Shown: positions 24,038 through 32,444 of the stretch, one piece after another
Numbering within the stretch: position 1 is the stretch's first letter
How the letters are laid out: each line of letters starts with the position of its first letter
Assembly (NCBI GenBank): GCA_024281075.1
Contig: JAMXLK010000046.1
Location: 1 to 40,080 of the forward strand
DNA from: Vulcanimicrobiia bacterium
Lineage (GTDB): Bacteria; Vulcanimicrobiota; Vulcanimicrobiia; Vulcanimicrobiales; Vulcanimicrobiaceae
Direction: 5' to 3'
Length of the DNA stretch: 40,080 nt
The notes under the pieces: model-generated
The model's database searches: none
Told to the model about the DNA's origin: nothing
What the model saw: the letters and a program-made list of their open reading frames with translations, nothing else
Position numbers and translations under genes: made by a program

Positions 24038-25693
24038 ATGGCACTCCGCGAACCCCGTGACAGGCCCAAGATAATCGACCGGCCTGCCGGGCGTTGGGCC
24101 CGCAAAGGACCCGGCGCCGGCGCGCTGGATCGCACGATTTCGGACGTTCCGTTAAAGACCGTCTACGGGCCGGCCGACGTCGCAGGCCTTAATCTGCCCG
24201 AGCCCGGCGAGTATCCGTATACTCGCGGCATCCATCGCAACGGTTATCGCGACCGATTGTGGACGATGCGGCAGTTCGCCGGCTTCGGCACCGCAGCGCA
24301 GACCAACGAGCGCTATCACTTTTTGCTGGAACACGGGCAGCATGGGCTCTCGGTCGCCTTCGATATGCCGACGCTCATGGGTTACGATTCCGATGCACTG
24401 CAGGCGCGGGGTGAAGTCGGCAAATGCGGCGTCGCGATCGACTCGCTCGCCGACATGGAAATTCTTTTCGACGGCATCGACATGGGCGATATCACGACGT
24501 CGATGACGATCAACGGGCCGGCCTGCATCGCGCTGGCGCAATACGTTGCCGCTGCCGAAAAGAAGGGCATTTCGCGCGCAAAACTCGGCGGAACGATTCA
24601 GGCCGATATCCTCAAGGAGTACATCGCTCAAAAAGAGTGGATCTTCCCGCCGCGTCCGCACATGCGCATCATCGTCGACATGATTGCCTTCTGCACGCGC
24701 GAGATGCCGAAATGGAATACGATCTCCATCTCCGGCTATCACATTCGCGAGGCGGGCTCGACCGCGGCGCAGGAGCTGGCGTTTACGCTCGCCGACGGTT
24801 TTGCGTACGTCGAGGCCTGTATGGCGGCCGGAATGGACGTCGACGAGTTCGCACCGCGCCTCTCGTTCTTTTTCAACTCCCACATCGACTTCTTCGAGGA
24901 GATCGCAAAGTTCCGGGCGGCCCGGCGCATTTGGGGCAAACACCTGCGCGAAAAGTACGGCGCGCGCAATCCGCGTTCGTGGCAGCTTCGCTTCCACACG
25001 CAGACTGCGGGCTGCAGCGCGACCGCACAGCAGCCGGAGAACAACATCGTCCGCGTCGCCTACGAAGCGATGGCCGCCGTGCTTGGCGGAACGCAGTCGC
25101 TGCACACGAACTCGATGGACGAAGTTTTGGCGCTCCCCACCGAAAAATCGGTCGAAATCGCGCTGCGCACCCAGCAAGTACTTGCCTACGAGACGAACGT
25201 CACCAACGTCGTCGATCCGCTCGGCGGTTCGTATTTCGTCGAGGCGCTAACCGACGAGATGGAACGGCAAGCCGAAGCGTACTTCGCGCAAATCGCCGAC
25301 TACGGCGGCGTGATCGAAGCAATCGAGGCCGGCTTCTTCCAGCGTGAGATCGCCGAGGCGAGCTACCGGTATCAGCGTTCCATCGAAACGCACGACCGGA
25401 TCATCGTGGGCGTCAATGCCTTCGCGCACGAAGAAGCCGAGCCGATCGACTTGCTGAAGATTACCGAAGAGACGGAACGCGCGCAGGCGCGTGCCGTGCA
25501 GGACGTCCGCGCAAATCGCGACGCCGATGCGGCGGCGCGCTCGTTGGAGCGTCTGCAGGCGGCGTGCCGCGATCCGAAAGACAACTTGATGCCCCACCTG
25601 ATCGATTGCGTCAACGCGTATTGCACCGAAGGCGAGATCGTGGAAGCGATGGCTGCGGTGTACGGACGCTACACGGAACGCGCCGTATTGTGA
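24038..25693 (+). CDS. B12-dependent acyl-CoA mutase large subunit (methylmalonyl-CoA mutase type)
   Basis: 551-residue TIM-barrel subunit without the B12-binding domain, which is a separate gene here. Signatures are [46 protein letters not shown] and [13 protein letters not shown]70 aligns with the active-site Tyr89 of methylmalonyl-CoA mutase; isobutyryl- and 2-hydroxyisobutyryl-CoA mutases have Phe or Ile there, so the methylmalonyl substrate is favoured. The ATG at 24038 lacks a clear Shine-Dalgarno. Its stop overlaps the next ATG as TGATG. Confidence 0.9.
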   Translation: MALREPRDRPKIIDRPAGRWARKGPGAGALDRTISDVPLKTVYGPADVAGLNLPEPGEYPYTRGIHRNGYRDRLWTMRQFAGFGTAAQTNERYHFLLEHGQHGLSVAFDMPTLMGYDSDALQARGEVGKCGVAIDSLADMEILFDGIDMGDITTSMTINGPACIALAQYVAAAEKKGISRAKLGGTIQADILKEYIAQKEWIFPPRPHMRIIVDMIAFCTREMPKWNTISISGYHIREAGSTAAQELAFTLADGFAYVEACMAAGMDVDEFAPRLSFFFNSHIDFFEEIAKFRAARRIWGKHLREKYGARNPRSWQLRFHTQTAGCSATAQQPENNIVRVAYEAMAAVLGGTQSLHTNSMDEVLALPTEKSVEIALRTQQVLAYETNVTNVVDPLGGSYFVEALTDEMERQAEAYFAQIADYGGVIEAIEAGFFQREIAEASYRYQRSIETHDRIIVGVNAFAHEEAEPIDLLKITEETERAQARAVQDVRANRDADAAARSLERLQAACRDPKDNLMPHLIDCVNAYCTEGEIVEAMAAVYGRYTERAVL

Positions 25694-25866
25694 TGCGCCA
25701 CAAACACGGCATACGCTGCCGAAGCGATATCGAGATGTACCGCATGCGCCGCACGCTGCGTCGAGTCGTGCGCAAGCTCGAGGAAGCCTTGCACTTAAGC
25801 CGTCGCCGCGACGGTATACATGGGATCGAACATGGCCGACCGACCGCTGCGCATCGTCATCGCTAA
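25693..25866 (+). CDS. Possible small basic protein between mutase subunits
   Basis: 57 codons from an ATG that overlaps the large-subunit stop (TGATG). The peptide is very basic, with an amphipathic helix-like stretch (RRTLRRVVRKLEEALHLSRR) and a His/Arg tail. Its end overlaps the start of the small-subunit gene by about 35 bases. It could be a coupling leader or a chance frame; I do not recognise it. Confidence 0.25.
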   Translation: MRHKHGIRCRSDIEMYRMRRTLRRVVRKLEEALHLSRRRDGIHGIEHGRPTAAHRHR

Positions 25867-26248
25867 AGCCGGGCTCGACGGACACGATCGCGGCGCGAAG
25901 GTCATCGCGCGCGCGCTGCGCGATGCCGGCATGGAAGTGATCTATACCGGGCTCTTTCAGACGCCCGAGCAGATCGTGCAGACCGCGATTCAAGAAGACG
26001 CCGACGGCATCGGACTCTCGATTCTTTCCGGCGCGCACATGACGCTCTTCCCGCTCGTCGTCGAGCAATTGCGAAGCCAGGACGCGAGCGACATCGTCTT
26101 TTTCGGAGGGGGAACGATTCCGGCTGAGGATGCGAGGCGCCTCAAAGAGCTTGGCGTGCGCGAGATTTTCACGCCCGGCGCACCGCTGCAGGAGATCATC
26201 GACTTCGTCGAACGCGAATGCGGTAAACGGCGGGCGTTAGCAAGCTAA
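25832..26248 (+). CDS. B12-dependent acyl-CoA mutase small (cobalamin-binding) subunit
   Basis: 138 residues with the Rossmann-like B12 domain: DxHxxG as D16-G-H18-D-R-G21, whose His binds cobalt from below, then LSILSGAH and FFGGGTIP. It pairs with the large subunit upstream. The ATG at 25832 has a GGGA 6 bases before it; an in-frame ATG at 25820 would add 4 residues. gltX begins 3 bases after its stop. Confidence 0.93.
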   Translation: MADRPLRIVIAKAGLDGHDRGAKVIARALRDAGMEVIYTGLFQTPEQIVQTAIQEDADGIGLSILSGAHMTLFPLVVEQLRSQDASDIVFFGGGTIPAEDARRLKELGVREIFTPGAPLQEIIDFVERECGKRRALAS

Positions 26249-26250
26249 GC

Positions 26251-27702
26251 ATGGGGAACGTTCGAACGCGCGTCGCGCCGTCGCCGACCGGCGATCCGCA
26301 CGTGGGGACGGCGTATGTCGCGCTGGTCAACTATTGCTTTGCGCGCCAATGCGGCGGCGAGTTCATTCTGCGCATCGAGGATACCGATCAGGCGCGCAGC
26401 ACCGCCGAGAGCGAGCGCATCATCCTGCAGACGCTGCGTTGGTGCGGGCTGGATTGGGATGAAGGCCCCGACGTCGGCGGACCGCACGGCCCGTATCGTC
26501 AAAGCGAACGCTCGGAGATCTACCGCGAATACGCCGCGAAGCTGCTCGCGAGCGGAGACGCGTTCAAGTGTTTTTGCACGCCGGCGCGGCTCGACGAAAT
26601 GCGGGTGGCGCAGCGCGCGGCCGGCCAACCCTCGCGCTACGATGGGCTTTGCCGCACCTACTCCGCACAAGAGGTGGCCCGCCGGGAAGCCGCCGGCGAA
26701 TCGTACGTGATCCGAATGGTCGTTCCGGACGAAGGCACCTGTGTCGTGGAAGACTTGCGGCGCGGACCGATCGAGTTCGATTACAAAAGCGTCGACATGC
26801 AGGTGCTCGTCAAGTCCGACGGCATGCCGACCTATCATCTCGCCAACGTGGTCGACGATCATCTGATGAAGATCACGCACGTTTTTCGCGGCGAAGAATG
26901 GGTCTCGAGCGCGCCGAAGCACCTGCTGCTCTACCGCTACTTCGGATGGGAGCCGCCGAAGTTGATGCACTTGCCGCTGTTGCGCAATCCCGACAAGAGC
27001 AAGCTCAGCAAACGCAAGAATCCGACGGGCATCCTCTTCTATCGCGCGATGGGCTATCTGCCGGAGGCGCTCGTAAACTTCTTGGCGCTGCTGGCCAATG
27101 CAGCGCATGAAGGCGAAGACGAACTAATGGACCTCGCGGCAATCGTTCGTCGTTTTCGCGTCGAGCACGTTCCGATCGGCGGACCGGTATTCGACGTGCC
27201 GAAACTCGACTGGCTCAACGCACGCTACATTCGCGAGCGCCTCGACCCCGAGACGTTCGTGGAACGCGTGAGGGAGTGGGGCGCTTCGCCCGACCGGCTT
27301 GCGCGCATCGCGACGCTGGCGGCGCCGCGCATCGAGCGTCTCAGCGATCTCGGCTCGCTGCTGGCCTTCCTGTTCGCCGGCCGCATCGCGCTGCGCGCTG
27401 CCGATTTCGCCGGCAAGAAGATGAATGAGGAGCAAGCACGCCAGGCGTTGACGCTCGCACTTACCGAGCTCGACGCGCTGCCCGTCTGGAACGCTTTCGG
27501 CATCCAAAGCGCGATCGAGCGCGTGGCATCGTCGCTCGATAGAAAGGTGCGCGACGTCGCACGTCCGCTCTACGTTGCGATTACCGGAAGTCCGACGTCC
27601 ATTCCGCTCTACGATTCGATGGAGCTGTTAGGGCGCGACCTTTGCCGAGAGCGACTGCGCAACGCCCTGGACGTGCTTTCGAACCAGCCGGTGCCGGCGT
27701 GA
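26251..27702 (+). CDS. gltX: Glutamyl-tRNA synthetase
   Basis: 483-residue class I synthetase. The HIGH-type motif is PSPTGDPHVGTA and the KMSKS-type motif is DKSKLSKRK. ILRIEDTDQARS and THVFRGEEWVSSAPKH are standard active-site segments, and the helical anticodon-binding domain fills about 330-483. Whether it charges only tRNA-Glu or also tRNA-Gln cannot be read here. The stop overlaps the glmU GTG as GTGA. Confidence 0.96.
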   Translation: MGNVRTRVAPSPTGDPHVGTAYVALVNYCFARQCGGEFILRIEDTDQARSTAESERIILQTLRWCGLDWDEGPDVGGPHGPYRQSERSEIYREYAAKLLASGDAFKCFCTPARLDEMRVAQRAAGQPSRYDGLCRTYSAQEVARREAAGESYVIRMVVPDEGTCVVEDLRRGPIEFDYKSVDMQVLVKSDGMPTYHLANVVDDHLMKITHVFRGEEWVSSAPKHLLLYRYFGWEPPKLMHLPLLRNPDKSKLSKRKNPTGILFYRAMGYLPEALVNFLALLANAAHEGEDELMDLAAIVRRFRVEHVPIGGPVFDVPKLDWLNARYIRERLDPETFVERVREWGASPDRLARIATLAAPRIERLSDLGSLLAFLFAGRIALRAADFAGKKMNEEQARQALTLALTELDALPVWNAFGIQSAIERVASSLDRKVRDVARPLYVAITGSPTSIPLYDSMELLGRDLCRERLRNALDVLSNQPVPA

Positions 27703-29042
27703 TCCGGGCTATCGTGCTCGCTGCCGGCAAAGGCACGCGCATGAAAAGCGCGCGCTCCAAGGTACTGCATGAAGTATGCGGCCGGCCGATGCTATGGTAC
27801 GTCCTCGAAGCGCTTCGCCGTTCGGGGATTACGCAGGTTCTGGTCGTCGCCAATGAGGAGCTCCAAGCTGAGATCGCACGATTCGGCGTCGAGAGCGTTC
27901 TGCAAAGCGAGCAGCTCGGGACAGGCCATGCGGTACGCGTCGCCCTCGATCGGCTCGAACCGCGCTCGGGCGGCCGTATCGTCGTTGCGTGCGGCGACAT
28001 GCCGCTGGTGACCGAAGAAATTTTCCGCGGCATAGTCGGGTCGCTCGAGTCGCAGGATGGCGACGAGGCGGTCATGTCGTTGGTCACCGTCAAAATGCCG
28101 CTACCGTCGTACTTCGGACGCATCGTGCGCCGCGGCAGCGCGGTCGAGCGGATCGTCGAGGTGAGCGACGCGACGCCCGAAGAACTCGCGATCGACGAGA
28201 TGAACGCCGGCATCTACGCGTTCGACGAAACGGCCCTGCGCGACGCCGTGACCCGCCTGCGCAACGATAATGCGCAGTCGGAATACTATTTGACCGACAC
28301 CGTTTCGTATTTTGTGGATGCGGGCAAACGCGTGCGGCCCGTTCTCGCGGGCGATCATTTGCAAGTGCTCGGCATCAACGATCGCGTCGAGCTCGCGCGG
28401 GCACGCAAGGAGATGAACGCACGGCTCTGTGCGCACCACATGCGCGACGGCGTTACGATCGTGGATCCGGACACGACGTACCTGGAACCGGAACTCGAGA
28501 TCGGCGTCGACACCGTCATTTATCCCAACACGACGATCGCGCGGCTCTCGAAGGCCGGCGAGGCTTGCGTCGTCGGCCCGAACAGCCGGCTCTCACATGC
28601 GGTGCTCGGGGACCGCGTCGCCGTTCGGGAAAGCGTCGTGATCGATTCGACGATCGGCAGCGACGTCTCGGTCGGGCCGTTCGCGCATTTGCGCAACGAG
28701 ACCAATATTGCCGATAGCGCTCATATCGGCAATTTCGTCGAGATCAAAAAATCAAAGCTCGCGCGGCGCGTGAAGGTAAGCCACCTCTCGTACGTCGGCG
28801 ATGCGACGATCGGCGAAGGAACGAACGTTGGCGCCGGAACGATCACCTGTAACTTCGACGGCGAGAAAAAGAATCAAACGATCGTCGGTCGCGACGTGTC
28901 CATCGGGTCGAATACGTCGCTGGTCGCGCCGGTGGAAGTTGGCGACGGCGCGCTGACCGGCGCGGGATCGGTGGTAATCAAAGACGTTCCCGCCGGCGAG
29001 CGCGTCGCCGGAAACCCCGCCCGCCCCTTGCCGAAGAAATGA
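27699..29042 (+). CDS. glmU: Bifunctional UDP-GlcNAc pyrophosphorylase / GlcN-1-P acetyltransferase
   Basis: 447 residues; makes UDP-GlcNAc for peptidoglycan. The N-terminal uridyltransferase domain starts VLAAGKGTRMKSARSKVLHE and has the GTGHAVRVAL and NAGIYAF segments. From about residue 250 a left-handed beta-helix of hexapeptide repeats carries IGNFVEIKKSKL, HLSYVGDATIG and NVGAGTITCNFDG, the acetyltransferase site. The start is GTG at 27699, overlapping gltX. It overlaps the next gene as ATGA. In Bacillus glmU is followed by prs, ctc and pth; here those genes converge from the other side. Confidence 0.96.
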   Translation: MIRAIVLAAGKGTRMKSARSKVLHEVCGRPMLWYVLEALRRSGITQVLVVANEELQAEIARFGVESVLQSEQLGTGHAVRVALDRLEPRSGGRIVVACGDMPLVTEEIFRGIVGSLESQDGDEAVMSLVTVKMPLPSYFGRIVRRGSAVERIVEVSDATPEELAIDEMNAGIYAFDETALRDAVTRLRNDNAQSEYYLTDTVSYFVDAGKRVRPVLAGDHLQVLGINDRVELARARKEMNARLCAHHMRDGVTIVDPDTTYLEPELEIGVDTVIYPNTTIARLSKAGEACVVGPNSRLSHAVLGDRVAVRESVVIDSTIGSDVSVGPFAHLRNETNIADSAHIGNFVEIKKSKLARRVKVSHLSYVGDATIGEGTNVGAGTITCNFDGEKKNQTIVGRDVSIGSNTSLVAPVEVGDGALTGAGSVVIKDVPAGERVAGNPARPLPKK

Positions 29043-30106
29043 GACTTGCGGCCGCGGTCGCACTCCTGTTGTTGCTCGGCGCATTCGCAATGCGCGGTGT
29101 TGCCACGGCGGCGGGGCGGCCGAGCACGCTCGACGTGCGCATCGATGCGATCAGCGCCCACACGCTGCTCAGCGAACCCGCCGTTCTGTTAGCCGATCCA
29201 GCGCGGCAAGCGGCGGCAACGCGCCGCGCACACTGGACGGTGTTCGGATTCGTGCTGACGCAGATCTTCCAAGCCCTGGCGCTCTTCTATTTGTGGAGCT
29301 CGGGTGGTGCCGCGGCGTTGCGCGACCGGCTGCGCCGGCGGTTGCGCAGCGAATGGGCCGTGCGCTTTTCGTTCGGCGCCGCGCTCGCGCTCGTCGCGCG
29401 GCTTGCGGCGTTCTTTCCGGCTTTTTATCTCTACCGCGTCGATCACGTGCTCAATCTGACGACCCAGCTGACGCGATATTGGGTGCTGTTCTGGCTCTTC
29501 CACACGTTCGTCGCAATGGCCATCGCGGGCTTCATCGCGGCGGTCGTGCTTTGGCTGGCTTCGCGCACGCACCAATGGTATGTGTACGCAATCGGCGGCA
29601 TCCTCGCGGCAAGCGTCGTCTGGTCGTACTTGAGTCCGTCGCGTCTGCGGACGTTTGCCGGCAGCACGCCGGCTGAGCTGCGATTCGTCACGGCCTTCGC
29701 GCAAGGCGTGCAGCACGATCAACTTTCAATCGCACTCATCCAAGGCGGAATCATTATCGTCTTCGCCGCGCTCGCCGTCGTTATCGCCGACCGCGTCCGG
29801 TTTCGCCGCGACGACGACCCGCTCTCGCGCCTCACGCTCGTTGCGGCGCTGCTGGCAGTCGTCTACCTCGCTGCAGTGCCGGTGCGCAATAGCGTACAGC
29901 GCTCCTACGATCTCGCCGACGACGCCTATGCCATCGCGTTCACCGACGATCCGGCGAGCGCGGTCCGCGCGCTCATTCGCGAGGGCGACCAGCACATGGT
30001 CGAAGTCTGTCCCGGGACGGCCGCGATGCTCTTCCTCTATGCGGAGCCGGGTCTGGGGGTACGGGTCGCGGCGATCAATCACGTCCCAAGCAGCTGTCCG
30101 CGCTGA
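29039..30106 (+). CDS. M48 (Ste24/CAAX-type) protease-like membrane protein with degenerate zinc site
   Basis: 355 residues with about 6-7 hydrophobic segments. The N-terminal half matches the Ste24 N-domain pattern (FYLYRVDHVLNLTTQLTRYW, then SRTHQWYVYAIGGIL). The C-terminal half matches the end of M48 (NSVQRSYDLADDAYAIAFTD, HMVEVCPG). Between them PAELRFVTAFAQGVQHDQL aligns with the active-site helix, but HExxH reads F220-A-Q-G-V224. The third ligand Glu is D291, and roughly 80 residues usually before the helix are missing. No frameshift is seen, so it is likely a retained non-enzyme. Start overlaps glmU as ATGA. Family call is by pattern, not search. Confidence 0.65.
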   Translation: MRLAAAVALLLLLGAFAMRGVATAAGRPSTLDVRIDAISAHTLLSEPAVLLADPARQAAATRRAHWTVFGFVLTQIFQALALFYLWSSGGAAALRDRLRRRLRSEWAVRFSFGAALALVARLAAFFPAFYLYRVDHVLNLTTQLTRYWVLFWLFHTFVAMAIAGFIAAVVLWLASRTHQWYVYAIGGILAASVVWSYLSPSRLRTFAGSTPAELRFVTAFAQGVQHDQLSIALIQGGIIIVFAALAVVIADRVRFRRDDDPLSRLTLVAALLAVVYLAAVPVRNSVQRSYDLADDAYAIAFTDDPASAVRALIREGDQHMVEVCPGTAAMLFLYAEPGLGVRVAAINHVPSSCPR

Positions 30107-30116
30107 ACAGTTTTTC

Positions 30117-30686
30117 TTAGGGCTCGCGTGCCGCCGGTTCCCACGTATTGACGAACTGCATCGCCGCCTCGATACCGTCGTCGAGCCATCGTTCCACTCC
30201 ATCCGCGGCTGCGGCGACGACTGCGGGCAGCGCCCGACGCTCTTCGTCGCGGAACTCGCTCAAGACATGATCGGCACCGTCGAACTCGGGACGCCCCAGA
30301 CCGATCCGCAAGCGCGGAAAGCCTTCGCCGATCGTCGCGATGACCGACCGCAGCCCGTTGTGACCGCCGTGGCCGCCGAACGGCCGCATTCGAAGTTTTC
30401 CAAAGGGAAGATCCATGTCGTCGCTGACGACGAGCACGCCGTCGGGCGGCGTGCGATACCAACTTGCGATCAAACGCACCGGCGTCCCGGAGAGGTTCAT
30501 AAACTGAACCGGCTTTACGAAGATCACGTTATGCGGCGCGTCCACGGATTGTTGCGCACCGTCTTTCTTCTTCCAGCTCGCGATTCCGTAACGCCGCGCC
30601 ACCTCGTCGACGATCATGAAGCCGACGTTGTGCCGCGTCGCGGCGTATTCTACACCCGGGTTGCCTAGGCCGACAACGAGGCGGAC
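30117..30686 (-). CDS. pth: Peptidyl-tRNA hydrolase with non-standard start codon
   Basis: 189 residues; frees tRNA from peptidyl-tRNA. Catalytic and binding residues are all present: Asn in VGLGNPG, His in TRHNVGF, MNLSG, DDMDLPFGKLR, and GGHGGHNGLRS. The conserved N-terminus (RLVVGLGNPG) is encoded directly after the rplY TAA in the same frame. No ATG, GTG or TTG exists before the internal ATG at 30617, which would remove the catalytic Asn and His. The codon at the expected start is GTC (30686-30684), with GAGGAG 6 bases upstream. Either initiation occurs at GUC, or a GTG was mutated or misread. Confidence 0.87.
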   Translation of the reverse strand, partial: VRLVVGLGNPGVEYAATRHNVGFMIVDEVARRYGIASWKKKDGAQQSVDAPHNVIFVKPVQFMNLSGTPVRLIASWYRTPPDGVLVVSDDMDLPFGKLRMRPFGGHGGHNGLRSVIATIGEGFPRLRIGLGRPEFDGADHVLSEFRDEERRALPAVVAAAADGVERWLDDGIEAAMQFVNTWEPAAREP

Positions 30687-31349
30687 TTACTGCTCCTCGG
30701 GGGCGGCCGCTTCGGGTTGGGCGCCGATGACTTCCGGCTCGGCAACTTCTTCTGCAGGCGCTGCCGCCTCTTCCAGATCGCGCGCCGTCTTCGACGGTTC
30801 GATCGAGACGACGATCGTCTCCGGTGCGGTGAGCAGACGGAATCCGTCCGGCAGCGGAACTTCTCCCGCAGTGATATGTTGGTGGATGTCGAGCGGCGTT
30901 ACGTCGATTTCCAGATGCTCCGGTATTTGGTTTGCCGGTCCGGCGATCTCGAGCTCGTGCGTAATGACGTCCATCACGGCGCCCGCGTTACGAACGCCTT
31001 CCGCAACGCCGATGGTGACGACCGCAAGCCGTGCATCGATCGTCTCGTCGGCCGTGACGCGCTGCAGGTCGGCATGCACGACGCGCCGCGACACGGGATG
31101 CCGCGCGATCTCGCGTACGAGCGCGGTCTGGCGTTTGCGCGGCCCATCCGTCAGCGTGATGATCGCGTTGCGCCCGGCGTGATGCAGCAGGTCTTCAAAC
31201 GCACGCGCATCGAGCGCCAAGTGCTCGGGGGAAACGCCGTGTCCGTAGAGGACCGCGGGTACCTTCCCGACGGCGCGAAGGCTCTGTGCGCCGGTCGTGC
31301 CGAGGCGGGTGCGCTGCTCGACGGCAAGTTTAAAGTCTTTGGTAGCCAT
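30687..31349 (-). CDS. rplY: 50S ribosomal protein L25/Ctc family
   Basis: 220 residues; the long L25 form, which binds 5S rRNA. N-terminal L25 domain (RTRLGTTGAQSLRAVGKVPA, VLYGHG), then the TL5 C-terminal beta domain (HLEIDVTPLDIHQHITAGEV), then an acidic Ala/Glu tail. ATG at 31349 with AAGGA just upstream. It sits between prs and pth, as ctc does in Bacillus. The pth ribosome binding site lies in its last codons. Confidence 0.95.
   Translation of the reverse strand: MATKDFKLAVEQRTRLGTTGAQSLRAVGKVPAVLYGHGVSPEHLALDARAFEDLLHHAGRNAIITLTDGPRKRQTALVREIARHPVSRRVVHADLQRVTADETIDARLAVVTIGVAEGVRNAGAVMDVITHELEIAGPANQIPEHLEIDVTPLDIHQHITAGEVPLPDGFRLLTAPETIVVSIEPSKTARDLEEAAAPAEEVAEPEVIGAQPEAAAPEEQ
30693..30698 (-). 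promoter_or_regulatory. Ribosome binding site deciding the pth start
   Basis: GAGGAG on the minus strand (30698-30693), followed by CAGTAA and then GTC. The 6-base spacing is ideal for a start at 30686 and points to this codon despite it not being a standard start. Confidence 0.6.
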
Positions 31350-31373
31350 GGTTTCCTTTTATAAACGAACCGC

Positions 31374-32390
31374 CTAGACGGGCGCAAGTGCCTCCGGCGG
31401 AGCGCCGACGAGCGCATCGGCCAGGGCTTCGCCCTCGAAGAGCTCGGAGACCGACCGATTGGTCGTAATGCGGAGGATCGCATCGGCGAAAATTTGCGCG
31501 ATCGATAATTGGACGAACTTGGGATGTTGGGTCCCGTTTCGGAACGGGATCGTGTTGGTGAAGAGCACGCGCTCGATCTCGGACTTCTCCAGCACTTCGA
31601 CTGCGTCGGCAGCGAAGATGCCGTGCGTCGCGACGGTGTACACTCGCGTGGCGCCGCGCCCTTTGATCGCTTCGGCCGCTTTCGCGAGCGTGCCGCCGGT
31701 CGAAATCATGTCGTCGACGACCACCGCGACGCGGCCTTTCACGTCGCCGACGATGTCCGTCACCTCGGCAACGTCGGGTACCGGCCGTCGCTTGAAAACG
31801 ATGGCGAGCGAACTGTTGAGACGTTTCGCAAAAAGCTCGGCGCGGTGCACGCCGCCCGCGTCGGGCGAGACGACGACGATTTTATCGTCGCAAAGCCCTT
31901 CCTTTTTGAGGTAGTTGCAGAGCACCGGCATCGCGACCAAGTTGTCGACCGGAATGTCGAAGAAGCCTTGAATCTGAGCGGCGTGCAAATCCATCGTTAC
32001 GATGCGCCGCGCGCCGGCAACTTTTAAGATGTTGGCGATGACCTTGGCGGAGATCGGCTCGCGCCCTTTGGTCTTCTTATCTTGCTTTGCGTATCCGTAG
32101 TAGGGAATGACCGCGGTAATGCGTGCAGCCGACGCGCGGCGAAGCGCATCGATCATCAAGAGCAGCTCCATCACCGCATCGTTGACGCCCTTACCGTTGG
32201 GGGCGCGGCAGATCGACTGGATGACGAAGACTTCGGAGCCGCGAACGTTCTCGCCGATCTCGACCCGCGTCTCTTCGTTTTTGAACTCAGAAACCTCGGC
32301 CTTGCCGACGTGCAGGTGCAGGCGCTTGGCGATCTCTTCAGCTAATTCCGGATTGGAGTTGCCGCAGAAGAGCAGCGGATTCTGGGCCAT
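31374..32390 (-). CDS. prs: Ribose-phosphate pyrophosphokinase (PRPP synthase)
   Basis: 338 residues; makes PRPP from ribose-5-phosphate and ATP. Family segments: QSICRAPNGKGVNDAVMELL, PYYGYAKQDKK, the metal-binding DLHAAQIQGFFDIPVDNL, the KRRPVPDVAEV flexible-loop region, and the PRPP loop VVVDDMISTGGT. The ATG at 32390 begins MAQNPLLFCG, the family N-terminus; the open frame upstream is not used. It leads prs-rplY-pth and diverges from uvrB across 54 bases. Confidence 0.96.
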   Translation of the reverse strand: MAQNPLLFCGNSNPELAEEIAKRLHLHVGKAEVSEFKNEETRVEIGENVRGSEVFVIQSICRAPNGKGVNDAVMELLLMIDALRRASAARITAVIPYYGYAKQDKKTKGREPISAKVIANILKVAGARRIVTMDLHAAQIQGFFDIPVDNLVAMPVLCNYLKKEGLCDDKIVVVSPDAGGVHRAELFAKRLNSSLAIVFKRRPVPDVAEVTDIVGDVKGRVAVVVDDMISTGGTLAKAAEAIKGRGATRVYTVATHGIFAADAVEVLEKSEIERVLFTNTIPFRNGTQHPKFVQLSIAQIFADAILRITTNRSVSELFEGEALADALVGAPPEALAPV

Positions 32391-32444
32391 GCCCGCTCGT
32401 TCGCTGACTGAATCGTTCGGACCTAGGACCCTGTTACAAGGAAG

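Noticed and set aside
30090-30116. Terminator between the M48-like gene and pth (ACAG before TTTTT)
   Set aside because: The possible stem CTGT/ACAG is only 4 bp with a 9-base loop, too weak to support.
32391-32444. Direct repeat CGTTCG in the prs-uvrB gap as an SOS operator
   Set aside because: Two 6-base copies with no palindrome; the LexA box of this lineage is unknown to me.
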